Part shown: positions 1 through 5,440 of the stretch, in pieces
Layout: every line of letters begins with the position of its first letter
How positions within the stretch are numbered: the first letter of the stretch is position 1
NCBI GenBank assembly: GCA_034433615.1
Contig: DAOUAJ010000206.1
Location: 1 to 6,201 of the forward strand
DNA length: 6,201 nucleotides
From: DAOUAJ01 sp034433615
GTDB taxonomy: Bacteria > Chloroflexota > Anaerolineae > DUEN01
Direction of reading: 5' to 3'
Position numbers and translations under genes: made by a program
Notes under the pieces: model-generated
Databases searched by the model: none
Seen by the model: only the letters and a program-made list of their open reading frames with translations
What the model was told of the DNA's origin: nothing

Positions 1-38
1 GTGATGCCTATTGCGCTCTCAAGGTCTGGTTTCAAAAT

Positions 39-93
39 GTATTAGCGGACGATACGGAAAGGATTCCATTCCTGGCCGATCGTCCGCTAATAC
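39..93. repeat. 15-bp perfect palindrome bounded by TA, hairpin-forming
   Basis: The arms at 39-53 and 79-93 are perfect 15-bp inverted repeats (GTATTAGCGGACGAT and its complement) separated by 25 nt. The loop can fold further through short CGG/CCG and AGGA/TCCT stems. Each arm contains a TA near its outer end, as expected for elements mobilised by IS630/Tc1-type transposases, and an IS630-like remnant lies about 130 bp away. On the minus strand the hairpin sits downstream of leader copy 2 and is followed by ATTTTG, so it could also act as a weak terminator. The palindrome is directly visible; mobile-element origin and terminator activity are both inferences. Confidence 0.7.
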
Positions 94-106
94 CTAAGTA
101 AGTAAG

Positions 107-158
107 GCGCCGATAATCTTCTGATGAGCGAAGACTAGGGGCTCTTTGTTGATCGCGC
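107..158 (-). ncRNA. Structured leader RNA, copy 2 (unassigned family)
   Basis: This is a diverged direct repeat of the leader in front of the sugar-transporter operon (4389-4440). Over a 49-nt ungapped core I count 40 identical positions. Helix P1 pairs GCGCGA (158-153) with TCGGCGC (113-107), leaving one bulged G. Helix P2 pairs TAGTCTTC (137-130) with GAAGATTA (121-114) around an 8-nt loop GCTCATCA. Compared with copy 1, P1 carries a compensatory A-U to G-C change and P2 a G-C to G-U change. The 5' side bulge keeps TCAAC and GAGCC. A promoter-like sequence lies just upstream. What it controls lies beyond the left edge of the window. No known riboswitch motif was recognised. Confidence 0.55.
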
Positions 159-174
159 TCCAGCGCGCGGTGGC

Positions 175-204
175 ATTGTACCATGCGAGAGGTAAGAGGA
201 ACAA
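175..204 (-). promoter_or_regulatory. Sigma70-like promoter of leader copy 2
   Basis: On the minus strand TTGTTC (204-199) and TACAAT (180-175) are separated by 18 nt. The -10 element is identical to that of leader copy 1 and aligns with it, although the -35 is weaker. It lies about 15 nt downstream of the stop of the IS630-like remnant and would start RNA just before the conserved leader fold. The assignment rests on consensus resemblance and on conservation between the two copies. Confidence 0.5.
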
Positions 205-219
205 ATCCTTCTACCTTTG

Positions 220-288
220 CTACAGAGCATAGACGTCATTCGGGGCGTAATTGGCCAGATCGGCGTACTTGGTGTGGTTCCACGCCAT
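220..288 (-). pseudogene. IS630-family transposase C-terminal remnant
   Basis: The minus strand from 288 reads MAWNHTKYADLANYAPNDVY and then AL before a TAG at 220-222. The WNHTKY-x-x-LAN-x-x-P pattern resembles the tail of IS630-family DDE transposases, where it follows the last catalytic glutamate (family pattern recalled, not searched). An in-frame TGA lies two codons upstream of the ATG, and no catalytic region was found upstream, so only about 22 codons survive. It is a relic that cannot encode an active enzyme. It is short, so a chance match remains possible. Confidence 0.5.
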
Positions 289-331
289 CTGTCACAGAGT
301 GCAGCAGAGCAGCAGCCGGCTATAGCGGATG

Positions 332-715
332 TTAGGCCCCTGCTCGTCTTATAAGCCCCTCGATCTCTTGAAGAATGATCGGCAAGTTGGGTCGAGTGAA
401 ACTCATCTCCGGTGCTGGGATGTGACGGTGCTTGATGTCCGGTGGAACATGCCTATGATGGGGAAATGTTGAGGCCAGCGTTGGGTCGTCAGGGTGGGGG
501 AAGTCGTCGTACCAGTATAATCGTGGCTCCCTTTGATGCACCTCATATCCATACGCGGTAATAAGCCTCGCGTCAAAGTCTAACTCCTCCCGCACCCGTA
601 GCCGGAAGCCCCCTACAAAGAACACCTCCCCCTCCGCAATCCCTGTGTAGGGACTAGTTGACCAAACTACCAAGGTTGAACGCTTTTCTTCGCTTCTCCG
701 TGTCGTAGGCTGCAA
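332..715 (-). CDS. TumE/DUF6516-like protein (putative toxin of a TA pair), orphan
   Basis: The protein is at most 127 aa. Its central and C-terminal part follows the DUF6516 (TumE-like) layout: a strand-rich first half (GGFRLRVREELDF), then ITAYGYEV, a tyrosine/aspartate segment (RLYWYDDFPHPDDP), the hallmark TFPHHRHVPP, and a C-terminal helix (LPIILQEIEGLI). Members of this family are usually paired with a small DNA-binding antitoxin; none is visible on either side, and downstream lies only an IS630-like remnant. The longest start is a TTG at 715 without a clear ribosome binding site, and an in-frame TGA lies just upstream. The first 20 or so residues (Arg/Ser/Glu-rich) do not look like the family, so the native N-terminus may have been lost at a junction with the overlapping deacetylase-like start at 728. 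Family call fairly sure; function and start uncertain. Confidence 0.6.
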   Translation of the reverse strand: MQPTTRRSEEKRSTLVVWSTSPYTGIAEGEVFFVGGFRLRVREELDFDARLITAYGYEVHQREPRLYWYDDFPHPDDPTLASTFPHHRHVPPDIKHRHIPAPEMSFTRPNLPIILQEIEGLIRRAGA

Positions 716-728
716 TGTATTGGGTCAT
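654..728 (-). pseudogene. Polysaccharide-deacetylase-like N-terminal stub
   Basis: An ATG at 728 opens a 24-codon frame beginning MTQYIAAYDTEK and ending at TAG 654-656. The opening Y-I-A-A-Y-D-T-E resembles the first strand and catalytic-Asp region of CE4-type polysaccharide deacetylases (family pattern recalled). Such genes often follow sugar ABC permeases. After about 12 residues the similarity stops and the sequence runs into the TumE-like gene in another frame, indicating a deletion or recombination junction near position 690. It begins 107 bp after the MalG-type permease stop, where the next operon gene would be expected. The stub is very short, so the call is tentative. Confidence 0.4.
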
Positions 729-835
729 GGGGTTCACTCTGGTAGCTCTCTTCGCTCACTTTCTTTACGGTGCGGGACGCGACTCCGCTTCGCTCCATCG
801 CTCACTGCGAGCACATCTTCATCTCGTCATGGTGA
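729..835. other. Spacer after the permease operon with short repeats
   Basis: This 107-bp gap holds no gene. It is purine-rich on the minus strand, with repeated GAGCGA-type units. The 9-mer TCGCTCACT occurs on the plus strand at 752-760 and again at 798-806. No convincing intrinsic terminator for the transporter operon is seen here. Confidence 0.4.
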
Positions 836-1675
836 TCAGTATTTCATCCCTGTGAGAACAATACCCTGAATAAAGGCCCGCTGGAAGATAAAATAAAAGA
901 TCACCAAAGGCGCCAACACCAGCACCGAACCGGCAATGACCAGGTTGTATTGCAGCCAGCGCTGGAAGGCAAAGAGAGCAACCCCAATAGGTAAAGTGCG
1001 CGAGCGGTCGCTATCCGTGACGATCAACGGCCATAGGAAGTCGTTCCAGATCCAGATGAAGTGAAAAATGGTTAGAGCGGAGAGAGCCGGCTTGCACAAG
1101 GGCATGATGATCCGCCAGAAGATGCGCCAGTCCGATGCGCCGTCTATGCGCGCGGCATCCATCAGCTCATCCGGAATTGTCTGGATAAACTGACGCATGA
1201 GGAAAATGCCGAAAGGGCTGATCAGGGAAGGGATGATTAACGCCCATAGCGTATCCTTCAACTTCAGCACCTGAGCCACGATGAGGAAGAGCGGAATGAG
1301 CACCACCGCGAACGGGATCATCATTGTGCTCAAGACCATCAGGAACAACACGTTCTTGAAGGGGAACTCGTACTTCGCAAAGAGAAAGCCGGCCATCGCA
1401 CTGGTGAAGATGTTGCCGAGGACTACCGCGACCGCGACAACGATCGAGTTACGGTAATAAATGGGGAAATTGGCATGCCATGCCTTCTGAAAGTGTACAA
1501 ACGTGATCTTGGACGGGATCCACTTAATCGGATAGGTCATCGTCTCCGAGGGCACCTTGATGGAGGTGATGAGCGTCCAGTAAAAAGGCGTCAGCATGAT
1601 CACTGTGCCTGCGAAGAGCAAAGCATACACCAAAACAGTCACCAGTCTGCTTGAAGTTTTGGCTGAGATCAACAT
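836..1675 (-). CDS. Carbohydrate ABC transporter permease, MalG type (CUT1)
   Basis: This 279-aa inner-membrane permease forms half of the transmembrane channel of a CUT1 sugar importer. Hydrophobic segments lie near residues 12-34, 77-99, 108-131, 142-162, 198-219 and 245-266, the six-helix MalG pattern. The EAA loop that docks the ATPase is clear at about 170-196 (DELMDAARIDGASDWRIFW...PLCKPAL). A longer GTG start at 1690 would overlap the preceding permease gene. I prefer ATG 1675 because the AGGTGGAG stretch ends nine bases before it, a proper ribosome binding site, and the start then lies 2 bp after the upstream stop, giving tight translational coupling. Length is typical of the family. 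It pairs with the MalF-type permease; the ATPase must be encoded elsewhere, as is common for systems sharing an MsmX/UgpC-like ATPase. The substrate cannot be read from the sequence. Confidence 0.95.
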   Translation of the reverse strand: MLISAKTSSRLVTVLVYALLFAGTVIMLTPFYWTLITSIKVPSETMTYPIKWIPSKITFVHFQKAWHANFPIYYRNSIVVAVAVVLGNIFTSAMAGFLFAKYEFPFKNVLFLMVLSTMMIPFAVVLIPLFLIVAQVLKLKDTLWALIIPSLISPFGIFLMRQFIQTIPDELMDAARIDGASDWRIFWRIIMPLCKPALSALTIFHFIWIWNDFLWPLIVTDSDRSRTLPIGVALFAFQRWLQYNLVIAGSVLVLAPLVIFYFIFQRAFIQGIVLTGMKY

Positions 1676-1677
1676 CG

Positions 1678-2604
1678 CTAATAACTCCACCTGGTTCTCA
1701 TGTATCGTAGCTCAACTAAGGTTAAAACGAGGATGATCACAAAGAAAATGTAAGCTAACGAAGAAGCGTACCCCATACGGAACTGCTTGAAACCTACATC
1801 CTGGATCCACATCACCACCATGCGGCTGGCATGCTCCGGGCCTCCTCCTGTCATGATGTAAGGAATTCCGAAGATCTGTAACGCCCCGATCGAGCCAGTC
1901 ACTGTGATAAACAACACCGTGGGCGATAGCAATGGCCAGGTGATCTTCCAGAACATTTGCCAGGAATTGGCCCCATCAATCTTGGCAGCCTCGTAGAACT
2001 CCGTCGGGATGCCTACCAGCCCGGCCAGGAAGAGTACCACATTGTAGCCCAACCCCCCCCAGATGCCGATCACAATGAGCGATGGGATGACAAGCCTGGC
2101 CGAAGTCAACCACGGCTGCGCAGGCGCCCCGAAAATGTGCAGAATACCGTTCAAGAGGCCAAATTGTGAAGGCTGGAAGATAAAGCGCCAGACGATGGCT
2201 GTGGCGATCATGGGTGTGACCACTGGCATAAAGTAAGCGGTGCGGAAAAAGGACTTAAAATGGGAACGACTGTGGATGAACTGAGCGACCATGAGGGATA
2301 TGGCCATCCCTAACGGAACGGAAACGAAGGCATAGTAGAAGGTATTGAGAAGCGTGATGCGAAAAACCGGGTCTCGAGCAAACGCGTAAGTATAGTTTTC
2401 CAGTCCTACGAACTTGAGGGGCTGGAGCATCTCGTAATCGAAGAAGCTCAGGTAAAACGAGGCAAAGATGGGGAACACCGAGAAGATGAAGAGAAGGCCC
2501 AGGATCGGCACCAGCCAGAGGACGATAGGTCGGAAGCGTCGGCGTTTCCTCGACGCTACAACGCTCATCGCCTTTGCAGCTTCTCTCGATGCCACAACAG
2601 CCAT
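1678..2604 (-). CDS. Carbohydrate ABC transporter permease, MalF type (CUT1)
   Basis: This 308-aa inner-membrane permease is the partner of the MalG-type protein encoded next. An Arg/Lys-rich cytoplasmic N-terminus (KRRRFR, residues 20-25) precedes the first helix at about 27-52. Further hydrophobic segments lie near 88-110, 122-143, 171-196, 230-251 and 281-300. The EAA loop is at about 203-229 (EFYEAAKIDGANSWQMFW...PLLSP), followed by the MTGGGP motif (251-256) usual in this family. The frame extends to an ATG at 2694 that overlaps the binding-protein stop, but those 30 extra codons run through a terminator-like hairpin and look unlike a permease N-terminus. ATG 2604 has GGAGGG a few bases upstream and gives the usual length. 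The second gene of the operon, it lies 86 bp after the binding protein and 2 bp before the next permease. Confidence 0.95.
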   Translation of the reverse strand: MAVVASREAAKAMSVVASRKRRRFRPIVLWLVPILGLLFIFSVFPIFASFYLSFFDYEMLQPLKFVGLENYTYAFARDPVFRITLLNTFYYAFVSVPLGMAISLMVAQFIHSRSHFKSFFRTAYFMPVVTPMIATAIVWRFIFQPSQFGLLNGILHIFGAPAQPWLTSARLVIPSLIVIGIWGGLGYNVVLFLAGLVGIPTEFYEAAKIDGANSWQMFWKITWPLLSPTVLFITVTGSIGALQIFGIPYIMTGGGPEHASRMVVMWIQDVGFKQFRMGYASSLAYIFFVIILVLTLVELRYMRTRWSY

Positions 2605-2634
2605 GAGTCCCTCCAGTGTATTCCCGATCGTTAC

Positions 2635-2682
2635 GAACAGAAAACGCTGGGCAGGCCAGAGCGGCACACGGCCTGCCCAGCG
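2635..2682 (-). terminator. Intercistronic terminator-like hairpin between binding protein and permeases
   Basis: On the minus strand CGCTGGGCAGGCC (2682-2670) pairs perfectly over 13 bp with GGCCTGCCCAGCG (2657-2645) around a 12-nt loop. The stem is followed by TTTTCTGTT. It begins 8 bp after the binding-protein stop codon and ends before the permease ribosome binding site. Such partial terminators, or 3'-end protecting stems, are known to give more binding protein than permease in sugar ABC operons. The short, interrupted T-run suggests leaky termination. Confidence 0.8.
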
Positions 2683-2690
2683 ACGACAGT

Positions 2691-4205
2691 TCATGCCTCC
2701 GGCGTGATCCAGAAGTTCGTCTTGGAGAGCAATTCGTCGTACCTTTTCTCGTACTCAGCCAGCACCTCCTTAATCGGTTGACGGTTATACAGGATGGCAT
2801 CTTCCATCTGGTGCCACATGTCATCGAAAGGTGCTGCTACCTCGCCGGGGAAGACCATCCCGCCCTGGAATTGCTTGGATAGCACAGCCAATGACTGGAT
2901 GCGCCGCTCTTCCTGAGTCGGATTCTCCTTGTTCTCGACTTCGGCGAACAGTTTCTCGTAGTTGGGATGTGGCTCTGTGACCAAGACCAGACCAACGGTG
3001 TGGGAGCGCTCAACCAGGAATTGATACTCGTGCGCGTGGAACTTAAAAAACTCCGCGGCCGCGGTCAGCTTATCTCCTTCAGCCAGCGTGGTGATCATCC
3101 AGGCCGGGCCATCGTAGTCGAAGCGGCCATAGGGGCCCTTGCCGGTGAAAGTGGGATACATGACGGGTGCCCAGTCAATGTCGGGGTAGTTGGCTTCCAA
3201 CGTGCTCCCGAACCACGTCCACACCTGGGTGATGGCGGCCTTACCGGTGCCGAAGGCCTCATCGAAGTTCAGAAAGGCACGGTCGTTGATGCGATACCTG
3301 TCGTAGAAATCTACTAACGTCTGCCAGGCATGCTCGCTCTCCGGCGAGTTGACGAAGCTCTTCGTCTTGTTGTAAACGTGAGCCCCCTGCTGGTACATCA
3401 TGTCATTCCAGATGTAGCGAGCGTAGCCATTGAAGGCGAAGCCAGCCTGCATCATCTGGTCCCCCTCGAACTTGGTGAGCTGCTGGCAGAACTTGCCAAA
3501 CTCTTCCCAGGTGGTGGGAACATCAGAAGGCTTGAGCCCTTCCTGGGCCAAGAGCTGTTTATTGGCGTAGAGGATCGGGCCCATCGCGCTGCAATGAACC
3601 CAATAAAGCTTGCCATCTTCGAGGGGGCGCACCGGATAGAATTTGTGGTTCTTGATGTAGTCTGCGGGTAAGAGGTCATCAATCGGCCGGATGACTCCAC
3701 GTCGGGGGTACTCTCCCTCACGGTCTGCCTCGAAGACGACGTCCGGTCCTTGTTTGGCAGCGATGGCGGCGTTCACCTTGGTATCCAGATCGCCCCAGGC
3801 GATCGGCTCCCAGATGACCTTGATCTCTGGGTAGTGCTGCTGGAAACGATCTACTGCCATCTTCATGGACCGGATCCAGGGGTCAGTCTCGTCGCCAGGC
3901 GGGCCCCAGACCAACAACTCCACCGGTTGGCTGAGATGGACCTCATCATACCAACCATAGGCCTTTTGGCCATCCTCGTAGGTCTCGACGACCGCTCCTG
4001 TGGGGATGTAGCCGCCTGGAGTTGGCGTTGGCGGCACTTCTGCCGGTGCTTCTACTTTCGGGGCTTCAGTAGCTGCTGGCTTGGCGGCCGGAGTGGCTGT
4101 TGGCTGTGGTGCGGGCTGGCACGCGCTAAGATACACCGTCGCCGCGCCGAGACCCAACGCCTTCAGCATTTGACGTCTGCTGATCACCCGATTAAAGCTT
4201 CTCAT
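2691..4205 (-). CDS. Extracellular sugar-binding lipoprotein of ABC transporter (family 1)
   Basis: This 504-aa solute-binding protein captures the substrate outside the membrane and delivers it to the two permeases encoded next. The N-terminus carries a twin-arginine-like signal (SRRQMLK, residues 9-15), a hydrophobic stretch and a lipobox LSAC with the lipidated Cys at 29. A Pro/Ala/Thr-rich linker follows to about residue 70, typical of Gram-positive-type and Chloroflexota binding proteins. The mature part has family-1 features: VELLVWGPPG, a following helix with MAVDRFQQHYPEIKV, then AAIAAKQGPDVVFE, and many tryptophan/tyrosine residues suited to sugar stacking. ATG 4205 is preceded by GGAGGAGG at ideal spacing; a TTG at 4223 would place the Shine-Dalgarno inside the gene and is rejected. 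First gene of the operon, behind a structured leader with a terminator. Substrate not identifiable. Confidence 0.95.
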   Translation of the reverse strand: MRSFNRVISRRQMLKALGLGAATVYLSACQPAPQPTATPAAKPAATEAPKVEAPAEVPPTPTPGGYIPTGAVVETYEDGQKAYGWYDEVHLSQPVELLVWGPPGDETDPWIRSMKMAVDRFQQHYPEIKVIWEPIAWGDLDTKVNAAIAAKQGPDVVFEADREGEYPRRGVIRPIDDLLPADYIKNHKFYPVRPLEDGKLYWVHCSAMGPILYANKQLLAQEGLKPSDVPTTWEEFGKFCQQLTKFEGDQMMQAGFAFNGYARYIWNDMMYQQGAHVYNKTKSFVNSPESEHAWQTLVDFYDRYRINDRAFLNFDEAFGTGKAAITQVWTWFGSTLEANYPDIDWAPVMYPTFTGKGPYGRFDYDGPAWMITTLAEGDKLTAAAEFFKFHAHEYQFLVERSHTVGLVLVTEPHPNYEKLFAEVENKENPTQEERRIQSLAVLSKQFQGGMVFPGEVAAPFDDMWHQMEDAILYNRQPIKEVLAEYEKRYDELLSKTNFWITPEA

Positions 4206-4339
4206 TTTCTTTTCCTCCTCCAAAAGAGCTCAGAAACTGTGCGGAGAAGGGCTTTGCGCCCCTTCCCGTGGGGGGACAATTGGCGTGCCTGGGGATCAAC
4301 ATCCAGCGCATCCTGAGCGTGGAGCTTCCTTCGCCCTCT
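4206..4339 (-). promoter_or_regulatory. Distal 5' leader of the transporter operon with ribosome binding site
   Basis: This stretch between the leader terminator and the binding-protein ATG encodes nothing convincing. It contains a small hairpin (GAAGGG pairing with CCCTTC near 4264-4245) and ends with GGAGGAGG (4221-4214), a strong Shine-Dalgarno about eight bases before ATG 4205. No second promoter was found here, so the operon appears to depend on read-through of the upstream terminator. Confidence 0.55.
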
Positions 4340-4390
4340 AAAAAGCCAAAAGGCCCTACCCTTCCGGGCCTCCCCGGCAGTGGGTAGGGC
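4340..4390 (-). terminator. Intrinsic terminator inside the transporter leader (attenuator candidate)
   Basis: On the minus strand GCCCTACCC (4390-4382) pairs perfectly with GGGTAGGGC (4361-4353). Inside it a second stem, CCGGG with CCCGG, closes a GAGG loop. The helix is followed by CTTTTGGCTTTTT. It lies between the promoter and the first gene, so full termination would silence the operon. Its first two bases are also the last two of leader helix P1, so the two folds compete slightly. Conditional read-through is an inference. Confidence 0.8.
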
Positions 4391-4440
4391 ACCGATAGTC
4401 TTCTGAGAGGCGAAGACTACAGGCTCGTCGTTGATCGTGC
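4389..4440 (-). ncRNA. Structured leader RNA, copy 1, upstream of sugar transporter (unassigned family)
   Basis: Helix P1 pairs GCACGA (4440-4435) with TCGGTGC (4395-4389), leaving one bulged G. It encloses a 15-nt 5' bulge (TCAACGACGAGCCTG) and helix P2, TAGTCTTC (4419-4412) with GAAGACTA (4403-4396), closed by an 8-nt loop GCCTCTCA. The same fold occurs in copy 2 (107-158) with a compensatory change in P1. A promoter lies just upstream and an intrinsic terminator directly downstream, the layout of an attenuating cis-regulatory RNA. It could sense a sugar-derived ligand, bind a protein, or be released as a small RNA ending at the terminator. It lacks recognisable hallmarks of T-box, TPP, SAM, cobalamin or guanidine elements. 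The fold is visible; the function is inferred. Confidence 0.65.
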
Positions 4441-4458
4441 GCTCAGGCCCGCAAGGGC

Positions 4459-4487
4459 ATTGTACACACAAGACGGAAGAGAGGCAA
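4459..4487 (-). promoter_or_regulatory. Sigma70-like promoter of the sugar-transporter operon
   Basis: On the minus strand TTGCCT (4487-4482) and TACAAT (4464-4459) are separated by exactly 17 nt, close to the consensus. Transcription would start near 4452, giving a leader of about 247 nt before the binding-protein ATG. The -10 is identical in leader copy 2. It lies about 30 bp downstream of the stop codon of the deacetylase remnant, so the operon is independently transcribed. Confidence 0.7.
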
Positions 4488-4516
4488 ATCTTCAATCTTC
4501 AGGCTTGATAACGCGG

Positions 4517-5171
4517 CTAACCCCCTGCGGCGCGCCGCCACTCCGCCTCATAGGTTGTCGGTTCTAGGCCACGGTCGCGCACGTAGGAAAAGGCCAACTC
4601 CAGCATCCTCATCTCAGGATCAAAGCGGGCCAGTGACCACGGATGCCAGATCAACGAGATATAGGGCATCTCCAGCTCGACGGCACGATCGATGAAGATA
4701 CGGTTGATCGCGAACTCCTCTTCCGGCGAGGTAATCGGGCGCAGAGGCACCGCTTCGGGAAACGGGGACGGCCAGGCGATGATGCGCTGCGGCCGGTCGG
4801 TCAAATTGTGCGCTTTCAGCAGGTTCTCGTGCCAGCCATGGCCTGGGAGCTCCCACAGCTCCGGGTGCCCTTCCTCCCCATAGTTAAAGGGAGGCTCAAG
4901 CAGCGCCGGTACGGTGGTCTCCGGCCCCCAAAGCAGCGAGCTCACGTAGCCGAAGCCGGCCAACGCCACCATGTCCACGAGCCAGGGATCACCTCGCAAC
5001 CCCTCGGCGAAACCGCACCCTGGGCGCAGCCCCCAGCAAGCACGTTGGAACGTCTGCTCGACCAACTCCTTGCCCTGTCGGATCTCACGCAGCCGCTCCA
5101 CAGGCTCCACCGCGAGGCCACAGAACGGGTGATCGCGCAGCTTTCACCATCGTGGTCTGGCAGAAGCCTCT
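4517..5171 (-). pseudogene. Polysaccharide-deacetylase-like gene, N-terminally truncated and frameshifted
   Basis: About 207 continuous codons from 5140 to the TAG at 4517-4519 read like the C-terminal two thirds of a polysaccharide deacetylase-type enzyme (CE4-like NodB fold). Markers are LRDHPFCG, a helix with REIRQGKELVEQ, then LRPGCGF, ELPGHGWHENLL and the late SLIWHPWSLARFDPEMRMLEL. No start codon sits naturally: a GTG at 5110 is possible but cuts into the conserved region, and an in-frame TGA lies at 5144-5146. Just upstream, another frame (5168-5142) reads GFCQTTMVK and seems to continue the protein, suggesting a one-base frameshift at about 5141. The expected first part with the catalytic Asp and zinc-binding His residues is missing; upstream is the HEPN relic. 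Family call moderately sure, loss of function likely. Confidence 0.65.
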
Positions 5172-5440
5172 CTATGCCTTCTCTGGGCTAATCACCTGCT
5201 CAGCCCAACGTATCACCGTTTCTGCTATGGCGACCGCATCTTCGTACTCCTTGCGACTGACCGACTCGGCAAAACCAGGATACCGGATTACCACTGCGTA
5301 GCGGGTCAACTTCGCTGCCTGTTTAACCGATTCCGGCACCATTTGCCCTATCTGTTCTACAAGAGTCAAAAGCTGAGATTGCTTTTTGCCCGGTTCAACC
5401 ATTCCCGAGGGTCATCGGGCGGAAACCGTTCCTCGCTCAT
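5172..5440 (-). pseudogene. HEPN-domain toxin (MNT/HEPN pair), internal deletion and frameshift
   Basis: From ATG 5440 the strand reads MSEERFPPDDPREWLNRAKS then NLS, a standard start of small HEPN-domain proteins, but meets TGA at 5366-5368. In the next frame the sequence resumes as QLLTLVEQIGQMVPESVKQA and ends with a typical HEPN tail (LTRYAVVIRYPGF, then AIAETVIRWAEQVI) at TAG 5172-5174. About 40 residues expected between the parts, including the QQAAEKALKALL-like helix and the THD-like turn, are absent (family layout recalled). The best explanation is a deletion at about 5370 whose length is not a multiple of three. The start overlaps the MNT gene by 29 bp, the usual linkage of the pair. 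HEPN partners are ribonuclease-like toxins; this one should be inactive. Confidence 0.75.

Noticed and set aside
2605..2694. Longer start for the MalF-type permease at ATG 2694
   Set aside because: The extra 30 residues are encoded by a perfect terminator-like hairpin and look unlike a permease; ATG 2604 has a good Shine-Dalgarno and gives the usual length.
4206..4223. Longer TTG start for the binding protein at 4223
   Set aside because: It would translate the Shine-Dalgarno itself (GGAGGAGG read as Glu codons); ATG 4205 has ideal spacing and gives a normal Tat/lipoprotein signal.
4355..4385. Cobalamin-riboswitch-like text (CCACTG ... GGAAGG) in the leader
   Set aside because: The match is explained by the terminator stem, and the conserved B12-box (GCCAGGAGACC type) and surrounding architecture are absent; the second leader copy does not preserve it.
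4389..4440. T-box or mini-ykkC identity for the leader
   Set aside because: No T-box antiterminator sequence and no paired ACGR hairpin loops are present.
4202..4495. Minus-strand open frame of 97 codons across the leader
   Set aside because: It runs through the promoter, both leader helices and the terminator. The second leader copy has a 2-nt indel that breaks this frame while keeping the RNA fold, so it is not a conserved protein.
4643..5191. Plus-strand open frame of 182 codons
   Set aside because: It is the antisense of the deacetylase remnant, which shows clear family-like protein sequence on the minus strand.
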